A stretch of 64,000 nt of DNA from an uncultured Lachnospiraceae bacterium (GTDB lineage: Bacteria > Bacillota > Clostridia > Lachnospirales > Lachnospiraceae), in assembly GCA_902760755.1 (NCBI GenBank), contig CACWHK010000017.1:1-64000 (forward strand), written 5' to 3'. Under the pieces are notes generated by a model that saw only the letters and a list, made by a program, of their open reading frames with translations, made no database searches and was not told the origin of the DNA. A program made the translations under genes and the position numbers. Shown piece by piece: positions 52,752 through 61,808 of this stretch (position 1 is its first letter; every line of letters starts with the position of its first letter).

Positions 52752-53055
52752 CCATTTCGCGACGTCGGCACTTGGGCGGTGCATGAGCGAAGCGAATAGC
52801 AGCGCCCTAGTGTAGCGAATTATGAGTAAGAAGCATCCGAAGGAGCTGATTACACATAATTCGCGACCCGGAAGCCGCTACGTCGCGAAAATGGAGTGCG
52901 ACAGTCATAAGGAGGACCGCCGAAGGCGGTGGAACCTTATGACCCGAGCAACGCGAGGGTGCTCTGTGCGAAGCACAGAACATCTGCGCAGCAGATGCAC
53001 CACGTGCACAGCACGGGGTGGCACAACGGCTGTCGCCGTGGGAACACGGCAGATG
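52752..53055. repeat. Gene-free stretch of nested and tandem inverted repeats
   Basis: The 436-base gap between purL and the MoxR gene holds no gene I can support. Main stems: CCATTTCGCGACG (52752-52764) with 52881-52894, enclosing GCGAATTATG (52815-52824) with CATAATTCGC (52855-52864); GTCATAAGG (52904-52912) with CCTTATGAC (52935-52943), enclosing ACCGCC-GAA-GGCGGT; CTGTGC-GAA-GCACAG (52964-52978); and CATCTGC-GCA-GCAGATG (52981-52997). More weak pairs run to about 53055. The CGAAGCG core also occurs in the dispersed repeats. Confidence 0.75.
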
Positions 53056-53083
53056 ATCACGATGCCAAATCCGTCACTTAATC

Positions 53084-56000
53084 CTACTTGAAGTACTCAA
53101 CACCCGACTCCATAATGAGCTGGTTCTTGTCTCCGTAGATGTTGATGTAGTCTCCGTCGGCGCGGCGCTCGGAGTGACCCATCTTTCCGAGGACACGTCC
53201 GTCCGGACTGGTGATACCCTCGATGGCCATGTAGGATCCGTTGACGTTGTAGTCCTCATCCATGGTGGGTGTTCCGGTAAGATCCACGTACTGTGTAGCC
53301 ACCATGCCCTCTGCGAACAGCTTCTCCAGCCACTTGTCGTTGGCTACGAAGCGGCCCTCGCCGTGAGACATGGGGATAGCGTATACGCCGCCCAGCTCTG
53401 CCTTCTGCAGCCACGGGGACTTGTTGGAAACCACCTTCGTATAGGCGATACGGGACTGGTGACGTCCGATGGAGTTCCGTGCCAGAGTCGGTGAATTCTC
53501 GCTCTGCGGACGGATCTCTCCGTAGGGAAGAAGTCCCAGCTTGATCAGTGCCTGGAATCCGTTGCAGATACCCAGTGCCAGACCATCTCTCTCGTAAAGG
53601 AGTCTTTGCATCTCTTCCTTGATCTTCTCGTTCCGGAAGGTGGTTGCGATGAACTTCGCGGAGCCATCCGGCTCATCACCACCGGAGAAACCGCCGGGGA
53701 TCATCACGATCTGCGCCTGGCTGATCTCTTTCGCAAATGCATCCACGGATGCGCGGATACCCTCTGCATCCATATTGTTCAGCACAACGGTATGCACCTC
53801 TGCGCCTGCACGCTCAAAGGCACGTGCCGTATCATCCTCGCAGTTGGTTCCGGGGAACACCGGGATGAAGACTCTCGGACGGGCCACCTTGTGCTTGCAG
53901 ATGTAGATATTCTTCTCCTCGTAAATGCCTGTATCCAGGGTTTTCTTCTCGATGCCGGAATCTGTGGGGAATACCTTCTTCAGCGGCTTCGTCCACGCCT
54001 CTACGGCATCATCTACGTAGAGCTTCATGCTGCCGTAGGTGAAGTAAGGCTCCTCGGTTACGGAACCGATCACAACTGCCGGAAGTCCCAGCTCGGACAG
54101 GCTGTCCGGACGTACCTCGCAGAGGATCGCGCCGTAGGCCTTCTCCACCAGTTCCTTTTTGGAAATGCTCTTCTCATCCAGTGCAACACCCAGCTTGTTA
54201 CCGAAGGCCATCTTGCTGACAGCTTCGATCACACCACCGAAGCCAACCGCATAAGCGCTGACGATCAGGCCGAGGTCCACGGCCTTCTTCAGAGCCGCAT
54301 ACTTCTCCAGTGCATCACTGTAAACCGGAAGGTCATAGGAATCCCGGTCCACCTTCATAAGAACCAGTACATTTCCGGGGGTCTTTAATTCCGGAGTCAC
54401 GATATTCAGGTAGCTGTCCACATCCACTGCGAAGGAAACCAGAGTCGGGGGAACGTCGATCTCATTGAAGGAGCCGGACATGGAGTCCTTTCCTCCGATG
54501 GACGGAAGTCCGAGGCCGATCTGTGCCGCATAGGAGCCAAGCAGGGCTGCCAGCGGCTTACCCCAGCGGGTGGGATCCTCGTTCATACGCTCGAAGTATT
54601 CCTGGAAGGTAAGGCGGATCTTGGATACATCACCGCCGGCTGCCGCGATCTTCGCAACCGAATCCAGGACTGCGTAGCTGGAGCCGTGATACGGACTCCA
54701 GGAGGAAAGATACGGATCATAGCCGTAGCTCATCATGGTAACGGTATCGCACTTCTGTGTACCCAGGGGCAGCTTCGCCGTCATGGTCTGGATCGGAGTC
54801 AGCTGGTACTTACCGCCGTAAGGCATGGTAACGGTACCTGCACCGATGGTGGAGTCGAACATTTCCACCAGACCACGCTGTGAGCAGACATTCAGGTCGG
54901 ACAGGGTCTTCTTCCAGGTCTCCTCCAGATCCGCCGGCTCCTCTACTTCGAAGTAGCTCTTTGCCTCCGGCTGCTCCACACGGGCCGTAGTCTCCTGATG
55001 TGCACCGTTGGTATTGATAAATGCACGGGAAAGGTTTACAACCTCCTTACCTCTCCAGCGAAGGATCATCCGGGGCTCCTCGGTTACGGTCGCTACCGCT
55101 ACTGCCTCCAGATTCTCCTCCCGTGCATAGCCGATCATGGTATCCACGTCCTTCTTATCAACTACAAGGGCCATACGCTCCTGAGACTCGGAGATGGCAA
55201 GCTCCGTGCCGTCCAGACCTGCGTACTTCTTCGGAACCAGATCCAGGTTGATGTCCAGACCGTCAGCCAGCTCGCCGATGGCTACGGAGACACCGCCTGC
55301 ACCGAAGTCATTACATTTCTTGATCAGCTTTGCAACCTCCGGGCGACGGAAGAGACGCTGCAGCTTACGCTCGGTGGGAGGATTTCCCTTCTGTACCTCT
55401 GCGCCACAGCTTTCCAGGGACTCGGAGTTATGTGCCTTGGAGGAGCCGGTTGCTCCGCCGCAGCCGTCACGGCCGGTCCGTCCGCCCATCAGGATGATCA
55501 CATCCCCGGGATCGGAGGTAAGACGCATGACATTTTCCTTCGGAGCAGCACCGATCACGGCACCGATCTCCATACGCTTTGCCACATAATTCGGATGATA
55601 GATCTCATTTACAAGACCGGTGGCAAGACCGATCTGGTTACCGTAGGAGGAGTAGCCCTCTGCTGCCGTGGTAACGATCTTCCGCTGGGGAAGCTTGTTG
55701 GCCATGGTCTCCTTCAGAGACTTGGTCGGGTCAGCCGCACCGGTGACACGCATAGCCTGGTACACGTAGGTACGACCTGACAGCGGGTCACGGATGGCAC
55801 CACCGAGACAGGTTGCAGCCCCACCGAAGGGCTCGATCTCCGTCGGATGGTTGTGGGTCTCGTTCTTGAAGCTGATGAGCCAGTCCTCGGTCTTTCCGTC
55901 GATCTCCACCGGAACCACGATGGTGCAGGCGTTGATCTCGTCGGAAACGTCCAGATCCTGCAGCTTACCCTCTGCGCGAAGGCGCTTCATGCCCATCAGT

Positions 56001-56833
56001 GCGATATCCATGAGGCAGGTGAACTTGTCGCTCCGGCCTGCATTGATCTTCGCAGCGTCAGCCTTGTACATATCGAAGGTTGCCTTGATGGGTGCGGTGT
56101 ATGCGCCCTCATCGAAGGAAACATCCGTAAGCTCCGTTGCAAATGTGGTATGACGGCAGTGATCGGACCAGTAGGTATCCAGCACACGGATCTCCGTCAT
56201 GGTAGGATCCCGGTGCTCTTCGCCACCGAAATAGTTCTGAATATGCTGGAAATCCTTGAAGGTCATGGCAAGGCCGAGGGAATCGTAAAGTGCCTTTAAA
56301 TCCGCTTCGGAAAGGGATGTGAAGCCGTCGAAGATCTTAACGTCTGCGGGCTCCGGGAATTCCATCACCAGAGTCTCCGGCTTGGTCTCATCCGTGATAC
56401 GGGAGTCCACCGGGTTTACCACGTACTTCTCGATCTCTTCCTTTGCGGTATCGGAAAGCTCTCCGGACACTACGTAGGTAACGCCGGAACGGATGATGGG
56501 CTCTGCCTCATCGGAAAGCAGCTTAACGCACTGCTCTGCGGAATCCGCACGCTGATCGAACTGTCCGGGCAGGTACTCCATGGAGAAGACAAAGTCGCCC
56601 TCCTCCTTCGGGAATTCCTCCTCATAGACAATGTCTACCGGCGGCTCGGAGAACACGGTCACCAGGGCCTTCCGGAACACGTCCTCGGACAGGTTCTCGA
56701 TGTCGTAACGAACCAGTTCTCTGACATGGATGTTCTTTAAGCCGAGGTAGTCCTTGAACTCCTTCTCCAGCTCATTTGCGCGAACGGCATAGGAGGTTCG
56801 CTTTTCTACGTAGATTCTTCTTACCTTGCTCAT
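53084..56833 (-). CDS. purL: Phosphoribosylformylglycinamidine synthase, single-chain clostridial type
   Basis: Fourth step of purine synthesis: converts FGAR to FGAM using glutamine and ATP. The 1249-residue chain has the N-terminal PurS-like part, two AIRS-like ATP domains (TFATELTDVSFDEG, FKNETHNHPTEIEPFGGAATCLGG, GGRTGRDGCGGATGSSKAHN, GGKDSMSGSF), and a C-terminal class I glutamine amidotransferase: VFIPVFPGTNCEDDTARAF, the nucleophile in ALGICNGFQALIKLGLLPYG and the SHGEGRFV histidine. It corresponds to the TIGR01857-like long form of Clostridia. The ATG at 56833 has AAGGAG 8 bases upstream. No other pur genes are adjacent. Confidence 0.96.
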   Translation of the reverse strand: MSKVRRIYVEKRTSYAVRANELEKEFKDYLGLKNIHVRELVRYDIENLSEDVFRKALVTVFSEPPVDIVYEEEFPKEEGDFVFSMEYLPGQFDQRADSAEQCVKLLSDEAEPIIRSGVTYVVSGELSDTAKEEIEKYVVNPVDSRITDETKPETLVMEFPEPADVKIFDGFTSLSEADLKALYDSLGLAMTFKDFQHIQNYFGGEEHRDPTMTEIRVLDTYWSDHCRHTTFATELTDVSFDEGAYTAPIKATFDMYKADAAKINAGRSDKFTCLMDIALMGMKRLRAEGKLQDLDVSDEINACTIVVPVEIDGKTEDWLISFKNETHNHPTEIEPFGGAATCLGGAIRDPLSGRTYVYQAMRVTGAADPTKSLKETMANKLPQRKIVTTAAEGYSSYGNQIGLATGLVNEIYHPNYVAKRMEIGAVIGAAPKENVMRLTSDPGDVIILMGGRTGRDGCGGATGSSKAHNSESLESCGAEVQKGNPPTERKLQRLFRRPEVAKLIKKCNDFGAGGVSVAIGELADGLDINLDLVPKKYAGLDGTELAISESQERMALVVDKKDVDTMIGYAREENLEAVAVATVTEEPRMILRWRGKEVVNLSRAFINTNGAHQETTARVEQPEAKSYFEVEEPADLEETWKKTLSDLNVCSQRGLVEMFDSTIGAGTVTMPYGGKYQLTPIQTMTAKLPLGTQKCDTVTMMSYGYDPYLSSWSPYHGSSYAVLDSVAKIAAAGGDVSKIRLTFQEYFERMNEDPTRWGKPLAALLGSYAAQIGLGLPSIGGKDSMSGSFNEIDVPPTLVSFAVDVDSYLNIVTPELKTPGNVLVLMKVDRDSYDLPVYSDALEKYAALKKAVDLGLIVSAYAVGFGGVIEAVSKMAFGNKLGVALDEKSISKKELVEKAYGAILCEVRPDSLSELGLPAVVIGSVTEEPYFTYGSMKLYVDDAVEAWTKPLKKVFPTDSGIEKKTLDTGIYEEKNIYICKHKVARPRVFIPVFPGTNCEDDTARAFERAGAEVHTVVLNNMDAEGIRASVDAFAKEISQAQIVMIPGGFSGGDEPDGSAKFIATTFRNEKIKEEMQRLLYERDGLALGICNGFQALIKLGLLPYGEIRPQSENSPTLARNSIGRHQSRIAYTKVVSNKSPWLQKAELGGVYAIPMSHGEGRFVANDKWLEKLFAEGMVATQYVDLTGTPTMDEDYNVNGSYMAIEGITSPDGRVLGKMGHSERRADGDYINIYGDKNQLIMESGVEYFK

Positions 56834-56864
56834 GATGTATGCTCCTTCCAATTATTCGATCAAT

Positions 56865-57800
56865 TTACAAATGCAGCTTCTTGATCATTTTATAGATTAC
56901 TACATTCTGGTAGATCATCGGCTGCTCCTGGACGAAGAAGATGATTCCGTCAGTGGGGGCGATGACCTCCGAGACGACGCGTCCGTCCATGGGGTCGATG
57001 ATGTCCGCCAGCTTCTGACCGCGGTGCACTTCCTCGTTGGTTCCCACCAGCTGATGGAAAAATCCTGCGTCATCCGCCTTAATGCTGAGCATTTCCTCTT
57101 CCTGCATAACGGTGGAAATGTATCCGCCCTGGCAGTTGTAACGGATAATGCCCATGCGGGACAGGAACCGGAGAACGCTGGAAACCGCGATCTCCGCATC
57201 CTTCTGATTGATCCGCTCGGTTCCTCCGGAGTAGATGGAGAAGGCCTCGGTTCCGGACATCTGCCAGTTATAGTTCAGCGTCGTGGAGTCAAAGGACCGG
57301 ACGTCGCTGGTGATCACATAAGGCAGTCCGAAGAGGTTCGCCAGATTCCGGCTCTCATGACCGGTCTGGATCATCCGGACATGGGGGATGTAGCGCCCCT
57401 GCAGATAGAAGCTGGGGAACTGGATCCCGAACCGGTACTCCTTCGCGATGCAGAGGATCGCATGGGCGATCCGGCTGGTTGCGGTACCGCTGGGATTTCC
57501 CGGGAACACCCGGTTGATATCCGTATCGTCCGACAGCCAGAACTTATGGCTGGCATTCATGGCGCTGTAATTCAGGGACGGAATGATCAGGATAGACTTA
57601 TCCGGAACGATCTCGCCTCTTGCCTCCAGCTCTGCCATCTTCTGGGACAGCAGGGAGCAGATATACAGCTGCTGATATTCATTTCCGCGCATGGCTCCGA
57701 CGATGCACGCCGCATTTTCGCCCATGCCGTAGTGATATCCGTAAATGTTATAGGTCCCGCGAAAGGCGGTGTTCATGGAGAATAACGTTTCCTTCGTCAT
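56865..57800 (-). CDS. M14-family (AstE/AspA-like) protein, subunit A, with altered metal site
   Basis: A 311-residue member of the succinylglutamate desuccinylase / aspartoacylase family by its fold landmarks: CIVGAMRGNEYQQLY at the position of the usual GxHGxE metal motif (His replaced by Arg), SDDTDINRVFPGNPSG (the NRxFPG substrate motif kept), and a C-terminal beta-barrel (APTDGIIFFVQEQPMIYQ). The second metal His and the catalytic Glu regions are not conserved (RFGIQFPSF, YVITSDVRS). It overlaps the next gene by 4 bases (ATGA). Probably non-hydrolytic alone; partner role inferred. Confidence 0.78.
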   Translation of the reverse strand: MTKETLFSMNTAFRGTYNIYGYHYGMGENAACIVGAMRGNEYQQLYICSLLSQKMAELEARGEIVPDKSILIIPSLNYSAMNASHKFWLSDDTDINRVFPGNPSGTATSRIAHAILCIAKEYRFGIQFPSFYLQGRYIPHVRMIQTGHESRNLANLFGLPYVITSDVRSFDSTTLNYNWQMSGTEAFSIYSGGTERINQKDAEIAVSSVLRFLSRMGIIRYNCQGGYISTVMQEEEMLSIKADDAGFFHQLVGTNEEVHRGQKLADIIDPMDGRVVSEVIAPTDGIIFFVQEQPMIYQNVVIYKMIKKLHL

Positions 57801-58735
57801 GTCCGCTCACCTCCCACGATCCGGGCCAGAAGCGACCCTTCTTCGATGGCCGGATACTCGCGCATGGCGGAGATCACGCCGTCCTTCGGTGCGGTGACGA
57901 TCTCCTCCACGGAACCGGTGATCACATCCACCACCGTTCCGATCCGGGCACCCTGTCTTACAAATGTACTTACCGTCACGTCCGGGATAAAGATACCGCT
58001 GGACTCCGAGTTGATGTAGGCCATTTCCGCATCATTGGTAACCAGAGGCTCCCGGGGGACGATGGTCTCACCCTTCCAGATGCCCATCTCCTTCATCAGC
58101 GCAAAGATGCCGTCCACCAGCTGATTGCCGTAATCCTGATCGATCTTATAGGCATAGCTGGACTCGGTGACGAAGCACTTCACTCCGATCTTATTCAGCT
58201 CGTAGGCAAGGCTTCCGCTCTTTACCTGATTGGAGGGATGGATCCAGATCATGTCCGTATTCAGCGCACGGGCATAGGGCATCAGCTCCTCCACGCAGTC
58301 GTCGTTCATCCGGATCTGCAGGATCTCATGGAGATACATGTTACTACCGTGCACATCCAGACAGAAATCCGCACCACGGATATCCTCGAATACACAGTAG
58401 GCTGCGTACTCGCCCATGACACCACTGGGAGAGCCCGGGAAGAGGCCGTTCATTTCCAGCTCCGGCCCCGGGATCTCACGGGTTCTTGCCTCCATGCCAA
58501 GGGGATTCAGGGTCGGATAAATGTCCACGATCCCGGTAAGGCTCCCGTAATCCTCCTTGATCCGGCGGATCAGCTCGTAGCAGACGTACTGCCCCTGCAG
58601 CTCATCTCCGTAGATTCCGGAGACGATACAGATCCGCTTCTCTTTTCCCGTCAGCACATCCGGTGCCAGACGGTTCTTTTTGATCTTTAAAACCTCTTCT
58701 ACCATCAGATTGACGGCAGCTACTGTTTCAATCAT
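57797..58735 (-). CDS. M14-family (AstE/AspA-like) protein, subunit B, with altered metal site
   Basis: A 312-residue paralogue of the downstream gene. The first metal motif is VSGIYGDELQG (His replaced by Tyr, Glu kept); the substrate motif reads MNGLFPGSPSG (Arg of NRxFPG lost); but the second metal His (CLDVHGSNM) and the catalytic-type Glu (CFVTESSYA) are present. The C-terminal beta-barrel (APKDGVISAMREYPAIEEGS) matches that of subunit A. ATG at 58735 has GAGGA 6 bases upstream; the longer frame reads through a dispersed repeat. The pair may form a heteromer. Confidence 0.8.
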   Translation of the reverse strand: MIETVAAVNLMVEEVLKIKKNRLAPDVLTGKEKRICIVSGIYGDELQGQYVCYELIRRIKEDYGSLTGIVDIYPTLNPLGMEARTREIPGPELEMNGLFPGSPSGVMGEYAAYCVFEDIRGADFCLDVHGSNMYLHEILQIRMNDDCVEELMPYARALNTDMIWIHPSNQVKSGSLAYELNKIGVKCFVTESSYAYKIDQDYGNQLVDGIFALMKEMGIWKGETIVPREPLVTNDAEMAYINSESSGIFIPDVTVSTFVRQGARIGTVVDVITGSVEEIVTAPKDGVISAMREYPAIEEGSLLARIVGGERT

Positions 58736-58755
58736 GTCGATTCCTCTATATCTTC

Positions 58756-58790
58756 TGTCATCCTGAACCGCCATAGGCGGTGAAGGATCC
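58756..58790. repeat. Copy of the dispersed palindromic repeat (recN end)
   Basis: TGTCATCCTGA-ACCGCC-ATA-GGCGGT-GAAGGATCC, immediately after the recN stop codon on the minus strand. The inner ACCGCC/GGCGGT stem is the same as in the palindrome stretch at 52916-52930. Confidence 0.8.
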
Positions 58791-58792
58791 CG

Positions 58793-60380
58793 TCACTTTG
58801 CAAGTAACTCTCTGGCGCTCTGCAGGATCGCATCCGTGATCTTATCTCCACCGAGAAGCCGTGCCAGCTCCGTGACACGTCCTTCCTGATCCAATTCGGT
58901 GATGGATGTTATGGTCTTCTCTCCCACCACCTGCTTATCGATCCGGTAAGCAGTATCTCCCACCGCAGCGATCTGCGGAAGGTGAGTGATCACCAGGATC
59001 TGCCGTGTCTTTGCCAGACGCTGCAGCAGTTCTCCGATCTTCTGTGCCGTGATACCGCTGATGCCCACATCGATCTCATCGAAGACCAGGGTCGGTGTAT
59101 CTGCCGCATCCGAAAGCGTGGCCTTTAGGGCCAGCATGACACGGGATAGCTCACCGCCGGAAGCCACCTTATGCAGCGGCTTCGGCTCCTCTCCGAGATT
59201 CGTGGAAAGACAGAAAATGACGCTGTCCTGTCCCTCTGCGGTAACCTCCGCCAGAGGCTCAATCTTTGCATAAAACTCCACATGGGTAAAGTTCATATCC
59301 AGAAGTGCGGTCCGTACCTCCGCAGCCAGCGGCTCTGCCGCCTTCTTCCGAAGCTTGGTCAGAGCATCCGCTTCCTTTCGCAGGTCTTTGTCCGCATCCT
59401 CCAGCTCCCCGCGGAGTCTTCCGATCTCCTCGTCCGCCTTCGTCAGCTCCTCCAGCTCCTGCTCCAGCGTATCCGCCGTAGTCCGTACATCCTCCAGGGT
59501 CCGTCCGTACTTGGCCTTCAGGTTGTTGATCAGGTCCAGACGGTCTCCGATCCTTTTTAACTCCTCCGGATCATAGGTCATTTCATCCATGTAGGCAGAA
59601 AGACTCTGATTAAAGTCCGAAAGCAGATTCTCTATCTCAGAAAGCTGTCCCGGAAGCTCCGAAGACTCTTCATAGCGGCACATTTCCTGCATACGCTTTG
59701 CAGAAATCCTCGGCATGGGACATACGCCGGAAGGCTTCCTCCAGCTCCTCGTCCTCTCCGTCCCGAAGCTTCGCCTCACGGATCTCCCGCACCTGAAACT
59801 CCAGGAAGTCCGCACGCTTCGCCCGCTCTCCCGGATCCACATCCAACTGCTCCAGCCTCCGCCGGATCTCCTGCACCTTCTGATACAGGGTCCGGACGCT
59901 CGCCTTCTTTTCCTGCACCGAAGCATCACTGGCATCCAGGATCTCCATATGCCGTGACGGCTTCAGAAGCGTGGTCTGCTCATGCTGCGCATGCAGATTG
60001 ATGAGAAGCTCCGCAGTGTTCCGAAGCTGTGCCAGGGGCACGGTTTCTCCGTTGATCCGGTTCACCACACGGTTCTTCGAAAGCTTCCTCGTGATCAGGA
60101 TCTCCCCGTCGGATAAAAGATCCTCCGGCAGAGTCTCCGTCTCCAGCAGCCTCTCCCGGATGGCCGGTGTCAGTGTGAAGAGAACCTCAACAAGACCGTC
60201 CTCCTCTTCATTTCGAAGAAGGGTACGGTCAAACCGTCCGCCAAGCGCGATTCCCACGGCTCCGATCACCACGGACTTTCCTGCACCGGTTTCCCCGGTA
60301 AGGACATTTAACCCGTCCGAAAATGTGACCTCCAGCTGGTCGATCAACGCAATATTCTTTATTCTTAAACTGACTAACAT
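58793..60380 (-). pseudogene. recN: DNA repair protein RecN, split by a frameshift
   Basis: RecN is an SMC-like ATPase for double-strand-break repair. The first part (from the ATG at 60380) has IKNIALIDQLEVTFSDGLNVLTGETGAGKSVV-type start with Walker A LTGETGAGKS, and coiled-coil to residue 236. It ends at a TGA at 59670-59672. The second part continues in the +1 frame from about 59674 (YEESSELPGQLSEIENLLSD ... ) through the signature VASGGELSRVMLALKA, Walker B TLVFDEIDVGISG and VITHLPQIAAVGD, to 58793. The break is at CCGCTATGAAGAG on the minus strand; loss of one CT from CTCT would explain it. The halves together have the expected length of about 530 residues. Confidence 0.87.
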
Positions 60381-60398
60381 AAATCCTCCTCGATGGAT

Positions 60399-60422
60399 CA
60401 TTTGCGTAAACCAACGCAAATG
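60399..60422. repeat. Inverted repeat between argR and recN
   Basis: CATTTGCGT (60399-60407) pairs with ACGCAAATG (60414-60422) around a 6-base loop. No T run follows, so it is not a standard terminator; it could be a regulatory dyad just upstream of recN (the gap is 64 bases). Confidence 0.45.
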
Positions 60423-60444
60423 CTGAGGATACTCTGCATATCGA

Positions 60445-60888
60445 TCACGCCAGGAATACCTGCAGCTCCTTCCGGAGAGGCTCCACCTCTTCTAAGGTGC
60501 GCACCGCAAGAAACAGGGTGTCATCCCCTGCGATACAGCCCACCAGCCCGGGCAGGTTCATATGATCCAGCGCCGCACCCACAGCCATGGCTGCTCCGGA
60601 CACTGTGCGGATCACAAGGAGGTTCCCTGCGGGCTCCACGGAAAGGATGCCGCTGGCCAGGATCTGGCGATAGGTGGTGCTGCTTCCTGCATTTCCGGCC
60701 ATATACCGGCTGCCCCGTCCTTCGCCGGACTGCTTCCGAAGGCCCAGCTCCCGGATGTCCCGGGACACTGTCGCCTGGGTTGCCGGGAATCCGGCCTCTG
60801 CCAGGGCCTGAGTCAGCTCCTCCTGAGTCCCGATGGGGCGTTCCGCGATGAGCTCCAGTATTTTCTTCTGACGTTTATCTTTCTTCAT
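60445..60888 (-). CDS. argR: Arginine repressor ArgR/AhrC
   Basis: A 147-residue regulator with the N-terminal winged helix (KRQKKILELIAERPIGTQEELTQALAEAGFPATQATVSRDIRELGL, landmark ATQATVSRDIRELGL) and the C-terminal arginine-binding hexamerisation domain (GAALDHMNLPGLVGCIAGDDTLFLA). It senses arginine and represses arginine synthesis genes. It overlaps nadK by 14 bases and sits in its usual Firmicute place before recN. Confidence 0.94.
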   Translation of the reverse strand: MKKDKRQKKILELIAERPIGTQEELTQALAEAGFPATQATVSRDIRELGLRKQSGEGRGSRYMAGNAGSSTTYRQILASGILSVEPAGNLLVIRTVSGAAMAVGAALDHMNLPGLVGCIAGDDTLFLAVRTLEEVEPLRKELQVFLA

Positions 60889-61765
60889 TGCTTATCTCCT
60901 GCTGCACTGCAGGGCGGTCCAGCTTCCGGGAGATCACCTCAAAGAAGCTGCGTTGTTCAAGACGGATCAGCCGAAGGGGTACGGAGGAGGCCATGACCTC
61001 CACCTGATCTCCCACGGAGATCTCGTAGTTCTTGTATCCGTCAAAGGATACGATTCCTTCATTCACCTGAGTCTTCCGCTTCTCGGTAAGCGTGATCCGG
61101 ATCCGGTCTCCCGCATCGAACACGATACTCTTCTTGGAAAGGGAGTGGGGTGAAATGGGGGTCAGCACGATGGCTCTGGTCTTCGGAGAGACGATGGGCC
61201 CTCCCGCCGAAAGATTATATCCCGTGGAGCCGGTGGGTGTGGAAATGATCACGCCATCCGCCTCGTAGGTATCAAAGAAAACATCATTTACGTAGATCCG
61301 AAGTGCGATAAGGCGGAGCACACCCTCACGGATGATCACCACATCATTTAAGGCCGAGAAGGAAATGGGAGCTTCGCTCTCCTGCCCCTCCTTCCGGATC
61401 CTACCGGTCAGCATCATCCGCTCCTCAACCTCGTACTCCCCGCGGATCAGCCGGTCCACCATATCCTCCATGGCAGAGCACTCCACCTCCGTAAGGAAGC
61501 CCGTGGTCCCGAGGTTAAGACCGATCATCGGCACCTCTCCGGCCCCGATGGCGTGACTTGCGCGGAGCATGGTCCCGTCCCCGCCCAGCACGATCACAAC
61601 GTCGATGGGCGCCAGGGTATCCAGCGGGATTCCCTCCTCCGGGGCTTCGTCCCCCTCCAGCACCTTCGTCACCGCGTGTCCGCGGTCCAGGATCAGACGC
61701 TCCAGACGCTCCGTCACCTTCTGGTCCGGGTCCTTATTCACATTTGAAAACAGCAGAAAATGCAT
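60875..61765 (-). CDS. nadK: NAD kinase
   Basis: Phosphorylates NAD to NADP. In 296 residues: the GGDGTMLRASH motif, GLNLGTTGFLTEVE, and the DGVIISTPTGSTGYNLSAGGPIVSP block that binds substrate, all family signatures. A 43-base gap separates it from tlyA. Confidence 0.95.
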   Translation of the reverse strand: MHFLLFSNVNKDPDQKVTERLERLILDRGHAVTKVLEGDEAPEEGIPLDTLAPIDVVIVLGGDGTMLRASHAIGAGEVPMIGLNLGTTGFLTEVECSAMEDMVDRLIRGEYEVEERMMLTGRIRKEGQESEAPISFSALNDVVIIREGVLRLIALRIYVNDVFFDTYEADGVIISTPTGSTGYNLSAGGPIVSPKTRAIVLTPISPHSLSKKSIVFDAGDRIRITLTEKRKTQVNEGIVSFDGYKNYEISVGDQVEVMASSVPLRLIRLEQRSFFEVISRKLDRPAVQQEISNEER

Positions 61766-61808
61766 CGCTGTCTCTCCTTCTTACTGACAAACTATAATTC
61801 GTTCCGGA

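Noticed and set aside
52822..53091. Plus-strand frame of 89 codons in the palindrome stretch
   Set aside because: Made of inverted-repeat sequence, with no ribosome site and Arg/Thr-rich nonsense composition.
59665..59680. Programmed ribosomal frameshift in recN
   Set aside because: No slippery heptamer or following pseudoknot is apparent at the break, and recN is not known to use frameshifting.
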